DNA of 64,000 bases from Pectinatus frisingensis (lineage in GTDB: Bacteria > Bacillota > Negativicutes > Selenomonadales > Selenomonadaceae), in the NCBI RefSeq assembly GCF_015732285.1, contig NZ_WIQU01000022.1, positions 68,536 through 132,535 on the forward strand. Reading direction: 5' to 3'. A program made the translations under genes and the position numbers. Below, piece after piece: positions 46,741 through 56,285 of this stretch. Under the pieces are notes generated by a model, which saw only the letters and a program-made list of their open reading frames with translations, did no database searches and had not been told where the DNA came from. Position 1 is the stretch's first letter. Each line of letters opens with the position of its first letter.

Positions 46741-47574
46741 ATGTTATTATCAAAGAAAAAATTAACTGTATTGGCATTAACTGCAATGACTACATTCTCC
46801 TTATTAGCCGCTGGATGCGGCGGAGAAAGCGCGTCTAATTCGAGTTCTTCTTCCTCAGCTTCAGGCGATATAATGCAGACGATTAAGGATCGCGGTTACA
46901 TTAAAATTGGGACTAAAGTTGATGTGCCGTTGTTTGGTTATAAAAATCCTGATACTGGTGAATTGGAAGGATTTGAAGTTGACCTGGCTCATGCCGTAGC
47001 CAAAAAGATTTTTAACGATCCGTCAAAAGTTGAGTTTACTCCCGTAGTTGCCAAAACCCGTGGCCCATTGCTTGACAGCGGTGAATTGGATGCGGTTATC
47101 GCAACATATACGATTAATGATGAACGGAAGAAACAGTATAATTTCAGTGATCCATATTATACTGATCCTGTGGGTTTGTTAGTTAAGCAATCTGACAATA
47201 TAAATTCTTTAAAGGATTTAAATGGCAAGACTATTGCAGTTCCACAGGGGGCTACAACAAGGAAGGCTGTTGAAGATGCAGCAAAGGCTGCCGGTATTGA
47301 AGTGAAATTTGCTGAATTTCCCACTTATCCTGAATGCAAGGCTGCTTTAATGTCGGGCCGGGCAGCAGCATATGCTATGGATACGTCTAATTTGGCAGGT
47401 TATGTTGATGATCAAACGAAAATTCTGCCGGATAAGTTTGCTCCGCAGGAATATGGTGCGGCGACTAAAAAAGGTAATGAAGCCTTAGCTAAGATAATAA
47501 ATGACACTTTTCAAGAAATGAAAGACTCCGGCGAAATGGATAAACTTTTGGCGAAATGGAAGCTTAACAAGTAA
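46741..47574 (+). CDS. Amino acid ABC transporter substrate-binding lipoprotein
   Basis: 277 residues. A signal peptide with lipobox LLAAGCGG (lipidated Cys about 26) and a Ser-rich linker precede a family 3 binding domain: IKIGTKVDVPLFGYKNP, LEGFEVDLAHAVAKKIF, ELDAVIATYTINDERKKQYN and FSDPYYTDPVGLLVK. The Thr/Arg set fits a binder of alpha-amino acids such as glutamine, glutamate or aspartate; I cannot separate these. AGGAGG precedes the ATG. Its stop overlaps the next start by one base. Confidence 0.92.
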   Translation: MLLSKKKLTVLALTAMTTFSLLAAGCGGESASNSSSSSSASGDIMQTIKDRGYIKIGTKVDVPLFGYKNPDTGELEGFEVDLAHAVAKKIFNDPSKVEFTPVVAKTRGPLLDSGELDAVIATYTINDERKKQYNFSDPYYTDPVGLLVKQSDNINSLKDLNGKTIAVPQGATTRKAVEDAAKAAGIEVKFAEFPTYPECKAALMSGRAAAYAMDTSNLAGYVDDQTKILPDKFAPQEYGAATKKGNEALAKIINDTFQEMKDSGEMDKLLAKWKLNK

Positions 47575-48245
47575 TGGATGTCAATAATCCGTTTGCAATT
47601 TATAAATGGCAGGCGTTGTTTGACGCACGTGATATATTTATTGACGGATTGACTACTACATTGGAAGTAGTAATTGGTGCGCTTATTCTATCAATTATAT
47701 TAGGAATAATTTTTGGTGTTGCCGGTGTCTTTCCTAATAAGATAGTCAAAGTAATAAATCGCGTATACGTTGAATTTTTTCAAAATACACCACTAGTAAT
47801 ACAAGTAATATTTATTTATAACGCATTGCCGCATATTCATGTGATGATGCCGGTTTTACTTATTGGCATCATCGGTGTGGGACTTTATACCGGTGCCTAC
47901 ATGGCCGAAGCTGTGCGCGGGGCGATCTTGTCGGTTCCCAGAGGGCAGGTTGAGGCAGCTGTGTCACAGGGATTTAATTACTGGCAGGCTATGTGGTATA
48001 TAGTGTTACCGCAATCAAAAAAAATAATGCTTCCCGCTATGGCGAACCAGGCAATAAATCTTGTAAAAAATACATCTGTACTGGCAATGATCGCTGGTGG
48101 AGATTTGATGTATCAGGCTGACTCGTGGTCCGGCAGCAATATGTATTATGGTCCGGCATACGTTGTAACAGGTGCCTGTTATTGGATAATCTGTTTCGCT
48201 CTCAGCAAATATATAGGTAAACTTGAAAAGGAAGCTGAGGTGTAA
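47574..48245 (+). CDS. Polar amino acid ABC transporter permease, subunit 1
   Basis: 223-residue permease with about five membrane segments of the HisMQ/GlnP type. It starts with the typical FIDGLTTTLEVVIGALILS segment, contains the EFFQNTPLVIQVIFIYNALP motif and the EAA loop EAAVSQGFNYWQAMWYIVLPQSKK that docks onto the ATPase. Start overlaps the binding-protein stop (TAATG). Forms a heterodimer with the next gene product, judging by the pair. Confidence 0.92.
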   Translation: MDVNNPFAIYKWQALFDARDIFIDGLTTTLEVVIGALILSIILGIIFGVAGVFPNKIVKVINRVYVEFFQNTPLVIQVIFIYNALPHIHVMMPVLLIGIIGVGLYTGAYMAEAVRGAILSVPRGQVEAAVSQGFNYWQAMWYIVLPQSKKIMLPAMANQAINLVKNTSVLAMIAGGDLMYQADSWSGSNMYYGPAYVVTGACYWIICFALSKYIGKLEKEAEV

Positions 48246-48248
48246 CGA

Positions 48249-48896
48249 ATGGCAGATTTATTCGAAATGAACAACTTTCTATTTTTAATGGGCGGATTCA
48301 AGGTTACCTTGGAAATAGGTTTTTTCTCAATAATATTCAGTGTTGTTCTGGGAACTCTGATTGGCATAGTACGTTATCTAAAACTGCCATTGCTGGCACA
48401 ATTAGGCGGCTTGTATGTGGATATAGTGCGTAATATACCGTGTCTGCTGTGCGTATTGATAGCACGGTTTATGACACCTCTGCCGCCAACTATGTCGGGG
48501 ATACTGGCAATGTCTGTTTTTACCGGAGCTATCATGGCTGAGATTGTTCGTGGCGGAATTAACTCTGTTCCTAAGGGGCAATTTGAAGCTGCACTTTCTC
48601 AGGGGATGAATAAGTGGCAAATCGTATACCATATAATTTTGCCGCAGGCATATCGTAATATTATTCCACCTATGGTATCACAATTCACTACTGTAATAAA
48701 AGATTCTTCTTTTGTTTGGGCAGTGGGTACTGAAGAACTTACAGGCCGCAGTATGATCTTGATCGGGCGTTATAGTGATACCAGTCATTTGTTTGTTATA
48801 ATGGGATGTGTGGCTTTGATATATTTCATGTTAAACTATAGCTTATCACTTATCGCCAGATGGGAACACCGCCGGTTGATTGCTAAAAGTTATTAA
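48249..48896 (+). CDS. Polar amino acid ABC transporter permease, subunit 2
   Basis: 215-residue permease, paralogue of the preceding one. FLMGGFKVTLEIGFFSIIFS, VDIVRNIPCLLCVLIARF and the EAA loop FEAALSQGMNKWQIVYHIIL PQA (split here) are seen. It starts three bases after the previous stop. A hairpin terminator at 48951-48994 ends the operon. Confidence 0.92.
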   Translation: MADLFEMNNFLFLMGGFKVTLEIGFFSIIFSVVLGTLIGIVRYLKLPLLAQLGGLYVDIVRNIPCLLCVLIARFMTPLPPTMSGILAMSVFTGAIMAEIVRGGINSVPKGQFEAALSQGMNKWQIVYHIILPQAYRNIIPPMVSQFTTVIKDSSFVWAVGTEELTGRSMILIGRYSDTSHLFVIMGCVALIYFMLNYSLSLIARWEHRRLIAKSY

Positions 48897-48950
48897 AAAA
48901 GTAATATATTTTTGTTGTATATAAAAATAAGGTTGTTGCATTATGTCACC

Positions 48951-48994
48951 ACCCCCTTATAGGATACTGAAATATAACAGGCCTATAAGGGGGT
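48951..48994. terminator. Terminator after the amino acid ABC operon
   Basis: 13-bp perfect arms ACCCCCTTATAGG/CCTATAAGGGGGT (48951-48963, 48982-48994), 18-base loop, followed by ATTTCTAT. Confidence 0.75.
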
Positions 48995-49059
48995 ATTTCT
49001 ATATCTGAAAAAAGCAGTGTAAATATTCAATAGAAAAATAAATTATCAATATACAAAAC

Positions 49060-49310
49060 CCCAATTTTATACCTGTTAGATTATCATATGAATAAATATA
49101 TGCCCACTGCATCAACAATGGACTAATGAAATAATTTTTGAAAATTTTGAAGCATGAAATATATCATAACAATCACATTCTACTACTAGAAATAATTTAA
49201 TGGATATTATAGCTGATTATATAAATTACTACAATAATCGACATCTGCAATGCAGGTCAAATATAATAACACCAATGGTACACCATGATCATTATAGATT
49301 GGCATCATAA
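49060..49310 (+). pseudogene. Decayed IS3-family transposase (C-terminal remnant)
   Basis: The frame from 49200 reads MDIIADYINYYNNRHLQCRS and continues NIITPMVHHDHYRLAS to a stop at 49310: the YINYYNNxR...TPxxY ending of IS3-type orfB integrases. About 50 bases upstream, in another register, FLKILKHEIYH matches the ENFFGxLKxExYY stretch of the same family, with stops between. The N-terminal DDE core and both ends of the element are gone. It sits in a gene-free gap between two convergent operons. Non-functional. Confidence 0.75.
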
Positions 49311-49314
49311 AAAA

Positions 49315-49343
49315 TATCGCCAACCGATGTCAGGCTGGCGATA
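49315..49343 (-). terminator. Terminator of the secG-rnr-smpB unit
   Basis: 8-bp stem TATCGCCA/TGGCGATA (49315-49322, 49336-49343) with 13-base loop and TTTTTT on the minus strand, 89 bases after the smpB stop. Confidence 0.8.
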
Positions 49344-49431
49344 GAAAAAATCATTGTTTTTAATTGTTCTCTTAATGGGGAGCATGTCAAAAATTGTAAT
49401 AATTCTATTTTACATAATATGTCATTAGATG

Positions 49432-49905
49432 TTAATATTTTTGTCTTTCTCTCAAAGCCCGGTCAATTTCACGTTTAGCTGTTTTTTCGGCAATTACCCG
49501 GCGTTTGTCATAGTTCTTTTTACCAGATGCCAGTGCTATTTCTACTTTGGCGCGGCCTTTGGTAAAATATATTTTTAAGGGTACTAAAGTTAATCCTTTT
49601 TCTTGTGTTTTGCTGAACAATCTGGTTATTTCAGTTTTGTGCAATAAAAGTTTCCTGGCTCGCAGGGGATCATGATTAAAAATATTACCATGTTCGTAAG
49701 GACTGATATGAACATTTTCCAAAATTGCCTCGCCGTTTTTTATTATGACAAAACTATCCTTTAAATTAGCTTTCCCTTCACGCAGTGATTTTACTTCTGT
49801 ACCGACAAGAGCAATTCCTGCTTCATATTTTTCCAGGATAAAATAATCATGCCATGCTTTTCTATTTTCGCAGACTATTTTCAACTTGCCATTTTTTGTT
49901 CCCAT
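49432..49905 (-). CDS. smpB: SsrA-binding protein SmpB
   Basis: Partner of tmRNA in trans-translation. The oligonucleotide-binding barrel carries [62 protein letters not shown] and [19 protein letters not shown]; the C-terminal [21 protein letters not shown]-rich tail reaches the ribosome decoding site. 157 residues, normal. It follows rnr, the usual order. No ssrA (tmRNA) gene is visible next to it in this window. Confidence 0.96.
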   Translation of the reverse strand: MGTKNGKLKIVCENRKAWHDYFILEKYEAGIALVGTEVKSLREGKANLKDSFVIIKNGEAILENVHISPYEHGNIFNHDPLRARKLLLHKTEITRLFSKTQEKGLTLVPLKIYFTKGRAKVEIALASGKKNYDKRRVIAEKTAKREIDRALRERQKY

Positions 49906-49992
49906 TATTCAGTGTCCTCCATTATGTCATTTGCCTGAGACTTTGTCAGATATTTTATTGTATGCAGCCTCAATTGCCAGAAAGAACTGAAA

Positions 49993-52341
49993 TTAATGTT
50001 TGCCAACCTGTTTTTTGGCAACGGCCGGATTTTTTCGTTTATCTTTTTTCCGCCTGTTCCTTTTGGCGTGCTGTAACGGTGTATTGTGTGAATGTTTTGA
50101 TGATGGATTTGCAATCGTTGGCTGCTGTTTTTTATTTTTAGTGGTATTTTTCTTTGGATTTTTTTGATGGTTTTTCTGTTTGATATTAAGTTGATTGTAT
50201 ATGCCGTTATCTTTTAAAATAAAATCTATTATGCGTTCTTTTATATCAGCCCGCATTAGTATTACCGTAACCTGATCACCAATGCGGTAGACTTTGTTAG
50301 TGCGCTGTCCAATCAAGGCGTATTGGTTTTCCGCGTATTCATAATAATCATTGGCCATGCTTGATACATGAACGAGTCCTTCTACGCCATTATCGAGCTC
50401 GACGAATAAACCGAAAGCAGTGACACCGCTTATGACGCCGGTAAATTCAGCATTAACGAATTGAGCCATATATTCAATTTTTTTCATGTCTACTGTGTCT
50501 CGTTCCGCATCAGCAGCGACACGTTCCCGTGTCGATGCGTTTAAGGCAATTTCTGGCAATACCTTTTTTAATTGTTCGGTTCGTGCAGTGCTTATTTTTC
50601 CTGTTGGTAAGAGTTCAGATAACAGACGATGCACGATAAGATCAGGATAGCGACGAATCGGTGACGTGAAATGAGTATAGAATTTTGCGGCTAAGCCAAA
50701 ATGACCGGCATTATCAGCCGAATAGCGGGCTTGCTGCATTGTTCTCAGTGCTATTGCTGAGATTATCCGTTCTTCTGGTTTACCGGCAACTTCATTTAGG
50801 ACATGCTGGATCGACTTGGGTTCAATCAGTCCCGTTTTGCTGTTTTTGTTTATATAAAGGTTAAAGGTGCTGAGTAACTCATTTAAGGTCTTTATCTTTT
50901 CACTATCTGGCTGTTCGTGGATACGGTAAATAAAGGGAGTTTTTTTCATTGTCATGTGTTCGGCAACAGTTTCATTGGCGACAAGCATGCATTCTTCAAT
51001 TATTGACTCCCCTAATGAGCCGCTGCGTTTTAATAAGGAGATTGGAAGGCCTTTTTTGTTAAGGACTACTTTTATTTCAGGAATATTAAAATCAATTGAT
51101 CCGCGTTTGACGCGTCGCTGGCGTAAAATACCGCGCAATTCCCGCAAAGTATGCAGCAAAGGCAGAATGTCGCCATTGTCGGCAATGAAATGGTCATCTT
51201 TATCGACAAGGATTTTGTTGACAATATTATATGTCAGACGTCTGGCTACATGGATTACAGTGGGAAAAATTTCATATGAGATTACTGTGCCCTCGGTGTT
51301 TATTTCCATTTCGGCGGCCATCGATAAGCGATCTTCGCCGGCATTAAGACTGCATATACCATTAGATAGACGTGTCGGCAGCATCGGAATAACACGGTCA
51401 ACAAGGTAAACACTGGTGCCGCGTCTACGTGCTTCCAGATCCAGCGGAGAATTTTCTTGTACATAATGACTTACATCGGCAATATATACACCCAACAAAA
51501 AATTACCGTTTGTTTTTTTTGTTGCATATACGCCGTCATCCAAGTCTTTGGCATCGTCACCATCAATGGTGACGATTGGGAAATTACGACGATCGCGACG
51601 GTTTTTGCAGTCACTTTCTTTGATCGTCAGTGGAATTTTTGCCGAAGCTGTTTTGACAGTTTCAGGAAAATCGAGCGGCAGGTCATATTGATAAATCACT
51701 GACAATATATCTATGCCGGGATCATCTGTTTTACCTAATACTTTTATTATTTTACCTTCGGGATTATGGCCTTTGTGAGCCCATTTAGTTATTTCCACTA
51801 TAACTTTTGTACCCACTGCGGCACCATTAAAATTACGTCTGTGGACAAATATGTCTTGTTTTAATTTACTGTCATCAGGAGTGACGAAACCAAATGAAAC
51901 ACTTTTTTCAAAAGTTCCGACGATTTGTCTGTTGGCATGCTCGAGAATGCGGACAATTTCACCTTCACGGGAACGTCCGTCGGCAGCCGTATCGTTTAAC
52001 CGGGCGATGACCCGGTCGTTATTCATAGCTGAATTTAGTTGTGGTGCGGGAACAAATACATCACCTTGTTCTTGTTCAGCGGCGTCACTTGGGATGATAA
52101 AGCCAAATCCCTTGCTGTTCATTGCCAAACGACCAATTACTAAATTCATGAGTCTGGGCAGCCCATATAAATCATTGCGATTGCGCACAATGCAGCCTTC
52201 CTGTTCCAATTCATCCAGAATAGTAAATAGCTGGATTAGGTCTTCATTATTAAGCTGTAATCCTTCAGCAATATCTTCTTCACTTACCGGTCGGGAAGCC
52301 TTGTTTTCCATATAATCTAAAATGCGTTTGCGTAGTTCCAT
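49993..52341 (-). CDS. rnr: Ribonuclease R
   Basis: 782-residue processive 3'-5' exoribonuclease. Domains in order: winged helix (about 1-70), two cold-shock domains (GFGFIIPSD and FGFVTPDD motifs), the RNB catalytic domain with the metal-binding aspartates in TIDGDDAKDLDDGVY (about 257-272), an S1 domain (EFTGVISGVTAFGLFVELDN) and a long Lys/Arg/Asn-rich C-terminal tail (KNHQKNPKKNTTKNKKQQ). GAGGGGT lies before the ATG. Together with smpB it takes part in rescue of stalled ribosomes and RNA quality control. Confidence 0.96.
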   Translation of the reverse strand: MELRKRILDYMENKASRPVSEEDIAEGLQLNNEDLIQLFTILDELEQEGCIVRNRNDLYGLPRLMNLVIGRLAMNSKGFGFIIPSDAAEQEQGDVFVPAPQLNSAMNNDRVIARLNDTAADGRSREGEIVRILEHANRQIVGTFEKSVSFGFVTPDDSKLKQDIFVHRRNFNGAAVGTKVIVEITKWAHKGHNPEGKIIKVLGKTDDPGIDILSVIYQYDLPLDFPETVKTASAKIPLTIKESDCKNRRDRRNFPIVTIDGDDAKDLDDGVYATKKTNGNFLLGVYIADVSHYVQENSPLDLEARRRGTSVYLVDRVIPMLPTRLSNGICSLNAGEDRLSMAAEMEINTEGTVISYEIFPTVIHVARRLTYNIVNKILVDKDDHFIADNGDILPLLHTLRELRGILRQRRVKRGSIDFNIPEIKVVLNKKGLPISLLKRSGSLGESIIEECMLVANETVAEHMTMKKTPFIYRIHEQPDSEKIKTLNELLSTFNLYINKNSKTGLIEPKSIQHVLNEVAGKPEERIISAIALRTMQQARYSADNAGHFGLAAKFYTHFTSPIRRYPDLIVHRLLSELLPTGKISTARTEQLKKVLPEIALNASTRERVAADAERDTVDMKKIEYMAQFVNAEFTGVISGVTAFGLFVELDNGVEGLVHVSSMANDYYEYAENQYALIGQRTNKVYRIGDQVTVILMRADIKERIIDFILKDNGIYNQLNIKQKNHQKNPKKNTTKNKKQQPTIANPSSKHSHNTPLQHAKRNRRKKDKRKNPAVAKKQVGKH

Positions 52342-52382
52342 GTTTACCCCTCATCTTCAGCAATGCTAAAGATTTATTAAAT

Positions 52383-53129
52383 TTATTTTGCCAGAAATTG
52401 TTTTATCCGTTCAAAAACAATTTTTCTTTCCGTATCCAATATAACCAAGTGCCCTGATTTGCTTAATTGCAAAAATTGTTTATCCTGACTTTCTATTTTG
52501 TTATATATATATCGACCGCTTTTGTTGTCAACAGTGTGATCATTACTGCTTTGAACTACTAAAACGGGTATCTTCACGCGTTTTAGGTTTTTTTTCAGAT
52601 ATTGGATGCAATCAAGCAGTTCGTGTACGCATATCAGCGGCATTTTTTTGTAGCCGACGTTACATATAGCCGGTATATTGTTTGGCAGATGCCGTATCTT
52701 GGGGATATAAATATCATTGGATAAATGTCGTGGCGGCAGCATATCAAGACCACGTTGTGCGGCGATGAAAATAGGAGTGCTCAAAGATGCTGCTTTCTTT
52801 ACAGGAAAATCAATGCTTAAAAGAAGTGACAACGCTCCTCCCATAGATAAACCTATAATATAAATATCTTTACAGTAGTTTTTAAGTAAATGATAACCAT
52901 CACAGACAGAAGCATACCAATCGCGCCATTTCATGCGAGCCATATCCTCAGGGTTTGTACCGTGTCCGCAAAGTCGGACAGCCATTACAGTGTAACCAAT
53001 GTAATTGAGATATTTTCCCAATAAAAGCATTTCTGAAGGTGAACCTGTAAAACCGTGCACTAAAAGGATTCCTTTTTTGCTGCCGGCTAAAAAAAACGGC
53101 TCCGCTCCATGCAGGATCATTGTCGACAC
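52383..53129 (-). CDS. Carboxylesterase/monoacylglycerol lipase-like alpha/beta hydrolase
   Basis: 248-residue serine hydrolase. The oxyanion strand LLVHGFTGSPSEM, nucleophile elbow GLSMGG (Ser about 95), an aspartate in QSSNDHTVD (about 197) and the C-terminal histidine SGHLVILD complete a catalytic triad of the Est30 type. 248 residues matches that family. It lies between secG and rnr, a conserved neighbourhood in Firmicutes, though its physiological ester is not known. GAGGTG precedes the ATG. Confidence 0.88.
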   Translation of the reverse strand: MSTMILHGAEPFFLAGSKKGILLVHGFTGSPSEMLLLGKYLNYIGYTVMAVRLCGHGTNPEDMARMKWRDWYASVCDGYHLLKNYCKDIYIIGLSMGGALSLLLSIDFPVKKAASLSTPIFIAAQRGLDMLPPRHLSNDIYIPKIRHLPNNIPAICNVGYKKMPLICVHELLDCIQYLKKNLKRVKIPVLVVQSSNDHTVDNKSGRYIYNKIESQDKQFLQLSKSGHLVILDTERKIVFERIKQFLAK

Positions 53130-53243
53130 CTCTTCAAAAATATGATAGTTGAATTTGATTACAGCAAATTTTGCTATTTATTATTGATAGTGCATTGCTT
53201 AAATGGTAAAAAACTTATCAGGCAGTGATACTATCATATTAAA

Positions 53244-53277
53244 AAAATATTCTCTATCATATGATAGAGAATATTTT
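53244..53277. terminator. Perfect palindrome/terminator after secG
   Basis: 34-base perfect palindrome (53244-53277) centred on CATATG, followed on the minus strand by TTTTTTT. It would end at least part of the secG transcript before the esterase gene, so esterase-rnr-smpB may also use another promoter. Confidence 0.75.
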
Positions 53278-53507
53278 CAGGCAGTCATTTTTGCTATCAC
53301 TAAAGTAATGACTCCAAATAAAATGGCGAAGAAGACAGTTGCCTTTGCTAATAAGGCATCAAGACCGCGGGCTTTTCTGCTGAATACTGTATCTGTTTCA
53401 CCGGAAAGTCCACCAAGACCGGCACTTTTGCCTTCCTGCATCAAAACTGAAGCGATCAGACAGACAGCAATAATGGCATCTATTATCATTAAAATAGCTA
53501 ATTTCAA
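53277..53507 (-). CDS. secG: Preprotein translocase subunit SecG
   Basis: 76-residue SecYEG subunit with two membrane segments (about 3-20 and 55-73). The cytoplasmic linker VLMQEGKSAGLGGLSGETDT and FSRKARGLDALLAKAT is the SecG hallmark. Start is TTG (53507) with GGAGGG 7 bases upstream. Upstream of the esterase-rnr-smpB set, a frequent Firmicutes order. Confidence 0.95.
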   Translation of the reverse strand: MKLAILMIIDAIIAVCLIASVLMQEGKSAGLGGLSGETDTVFSRKARGLDALLAKATVFFAILFGVITLVIAKMTA

Positions 53508-53663
53508 GCAATAACCCTCCTAATGAACAATATTTAATCTATCATATATATGCTATATTTTAGCATGACACAGCTTATTTGTCTATGAAATGTGCTAAGA
53601 ATATCTGTTGTTCCGCACACATGAATTTAAATATGTGCTAAAATAAATATCATACTATCGATA

Positions 53664-54914
53664 ATGTGGGGAGAGTTTATGAAAAGGAAATCACAAGCTA
53701 CAATTGTGTTGATAATTATGGCGATCGGTGCATTGGTTACGATGAATGAAAGCAGTTTTATCCTTAGTCTGCTGCATAACGGTTTTTTAGCGGCAACAAT
53801 CGGTGGTCTTGCCGATTGGTTTGCAGTCACGGCTATTTTTAAAAAGCCTTTGGGTATTTCATGGCGTACAGCTATTTTACCACGCAACAGGCAGCGGATA
53901 ATGGATGAAATAATCAGTTTTATCGGGTTGGATCTTTTAAGCATAGATAATATAATGAAGGATATTGTACGCTATAATATGGCAAAAATGGTTATAGAAT
54001 ATTTTGATAAATTAGGCGGTAAAAAACGCTTGGAAGATACAATAAATGCTTTGGTTAATGAGATTATCCAAAATACCGGTTATGATGTATGGACTGATAA
54101 GTTTGCCTGTATTTTATCCAAATATAAGAATACTCAATTATTTAAACCGGCGCTTGTGGAATTAATAAAAATTTCCGCCAATGATGGACAAATAAATAGA
54201 TTTATTGCTGTACTGGATATATTTGCCAGAAAATTGACAAGCGACACGGAAGTTAAAAGTATTTTGCAGCCGATATTGCATGATATTATTGAAAATTATA
54301 AACAAGGATCGACATTACGTGAAATGGCCATTGCCATGTTTGATATAAATGATGTTACATTAATGCAAAATATTGATAGAAAATTTCTTTCGAACTGTGC
54401 CGAATTGAAAAATGAAAAAAGTCCGCAGCGGCAAAAATTACAGCAGTGGCTGAAAATCACACTGCCTCAAAATATATCATCCGGTAAATATGATAAAATT
54501 TTATCTGAAATGGAAAAAAAATTAGTGCAAAAATCGGCTGTAGAAGTTATTTTAAAAAAATTGCAGCATTATTGTCGCCAAAGTGGAAATGTCGGCAAGG
54601 ACGTTGCCAGGGAAATTACTGAGTATGCTGATGCTGTACTGACGGGTTTTAGTGCAGATTATAAGGCACAAAAACATTTTGATACTTGGCTGAAGGAAAG
54701 ATTAAGCAATTTTATCAAAGCCCATTCATCTGTTATTTTACAAATGATAAAAGACAAGCTTAATAGTTATTCAACAGAAAGTTTTATTATATTGGTGGAA
54801 AACCATGTTGGCAATGACTTGCAGATGATTCGCATAAATGGATCGTTGGTTGGTGGTATTGCCGGGATGGTTTTATATATGGCGGCTTATTTGGCAGAAA
54901 GGATTTACAGTTAA
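53664..54914 (+). CDS. DUF445 family membrane protein, copy 1
   Basis: 416 residues. Membrane segments at both ends (about 7-25 and 27-50 at the N-terminus, 392-412 at the C-terminus) flank a large helical region. The family motif GGLADWFAVTAIFKKPLG is at about 46-63, and the C-terminal QMIRINGSLVGGIAGMVLY is typical. No enzymatic motif is seen and the function of DUF445 is unknown. GGGGAG precedes the ATG (start 53700 side of the gap: site at about 53687). It overlaps the second copy by one base. Confidence 0.85.
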   Translation: MWGEFMKRKSQATIVLIIMAIGALVTMNESSFILSLLHNGFLAATIGGLADWFAVTAIFKKPLGISWRTAILPRNRQRIMDEIISFIGLDLLSIDNIMKDIVRYNMAKMVIEYFDKLGGKKRLEDTINALVNEIIQNTGYDVWTDKFACILSKYKNTQLFKPALVELIKISANDGQINRFIAVLDIFARKLTSDTEVKSILQPILHDIIENYKQGSTLREMAIAMFDINDVTLMQNIDRKFLSNCAELKNEKSPQRQKLQQWLKITLPQNISSGKYDKILSEMEKKLVQKSAVEVILKKLQHYCRQSGNVGKDVAREITEYADAVLTGFSADYKAQKHFDTWLKERLSNFIKAHSSVILQMIKDKLNSYSTESFIILVENHVGNDLQMIRINGSLVGGIAGMVLYMAAYLAERIYS

Positions 54915-56173
54915 TGAAGAAATTTAATCGTGCCGATAAGACTTTAATTACAGTTGCCGGTATGTTTATTATTGTCTTAGTGATAAAGACCCATTATGAA
55001 AATGTATTTACACGTGGATTGCTTTTTTGCCTGGAAGCGGCTTTAGTCGGTGGCATTGCTGACTGGTTTGCGGTTACGGCACTTTTCAGAAAACCGCTTG
55101 GTATTCCCTGGCATACGGCTATATTGCCGAGACGGCGGGAGGCTTTTACCAAGGCAACCATTCAGTTAGCGCAGGAACAGTTTTTTTCCCGCAAAAATAT
55201 TTTTAATCATTTGAAACAATTTAATGCCTCAGAGCAGCTGATCTTATTTATGAATGATGAACGTTGTAATATGGCGGCTGTGAGGGGAGCAGACTGGTTA
55301 CAACAAAAATTACTGTTGCTTGATGCAAATCAAACGGCAGAAAAGCTGACTGTTTTTATTCATAAAAATAAGGATTTTGTTAAAATAATAGATATTGACA
55401 GTCTGGGTAGAAAATATCTGAGACAGGATATGTGGAAAAATATATTGTTGGAAAAACTTTCCGCATTGGTTTATGATAAGTTGTCCGGAGAGGATGGGCT
55501 GGTTTATTTGGAAGCCCAACTGAAAAAACTTGCCGATAAAAAATTTAAATCTGGGATGTCATCGTTTTTGTTTTCGCTGGGAGGCGTATTGGATGTTATT
55601 AATAATAGAGAATGCGCTGCTTTAATACAAAACAAAATATTGCCGCTTATTGGGCAGATTCCAGATAACGGCAGCAGCATTCACAAAAGACTGTTGTCAA
55701 TCATGAATGCTACAGTAGATGACGTTTTAGTGCAGAACATTTGGTCGGATGCAGCTGCCGAAGTGAAAGCAGCTGCATTGTCTCCAATGGTTTTGAATTC
55801 TTTAATCACAGCCGGCATAAAAAACATTCAAGGACAGTTCAGTCAGATGGACAGCCCGCTAAAAAAAGACGTAGTAGAGTTGTTGTCACAGGCAGTCAAT
55901 TTGTTTTTGCGTGACCTGCATGATAATTTTCTGGTAAAAAAACTCATTAATAATTTTATTAATGACATTGTTGGTCGTTCTGCACTTCAGGCTCAAGGAA
56001 TGATCGGTAATATCGTTCGCCGCGCAATTGCCAATATGAGTGATGCACAGCTCAATGAGTTGGTATATGCCAAAACAAAGACAGACCTTATCTGGATTCG
56101 CATGAATGGTTCAATTGTTGGTGGGGGAATAGGATTACTGCTGTTTATTGGGATAACAGTATTTAACAAATAA
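54914..56173 (+). CDS. DUF445 family membrane protein, copy 2
   Basis: 419-residue paralogue of the previous gene. The same pattern is seen: N-terminal membrane segments, GGIADWFAVTALFRKPLGIP, a long helical middle and C-terminal WIRMNGSIVGGGIGLLLF membrane segment. The start overlaps the stop of copy 1 (TTAATGA), so the two are coupled and may form a heteromer. Clearly diverged in the middle region. Function unknown. Confidence 0.85.
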   Translation: MKKFNRADKTLITVAGMFIIVLVIKTHYENVFTRGLLFCLEAALVGGIADWFAVTALFRKPLGIPWHTAILPRRREAFTKATIQLAQEQFFSRKNIFNHLKQFNASEQLILFMNDERCNMAAVRGADWLQQKLLLLDANQTAEKLTVFIHKNKDFVKIIDIDSLGRKYLRQDMWKNILLEKLSALVYDKLSGEDGLVYLEAQLKKLADKKFKSGMSSFLFSLGGVLDVINNRECAALIQNKILPLIGQIPDNGSSIHKRLLSIMNATVDDVLVQNIWSDAAAEVKAAALSPMVLNSLITAGIKNIQGQFSQMDSPLKKDVVELLSQAVNLFLRDLHDNFLVKKLINNFINDIVGRSALQAQGMIGNIVRRAIANMSDAQLNELVYAKTKTDLIWIRMNGSIVGGGIGLLLFIGITVFNK

Positions 56174-56285
56174 TATAATATCTGTGTGGTAATGTAAATA
56201 TTATCAGCACATACATACAAGCAAAGTTTTTTTTGTTATACTATATAGCATATGACGAAGTAATAAGAAAAAGGAGGTCCTTTTC

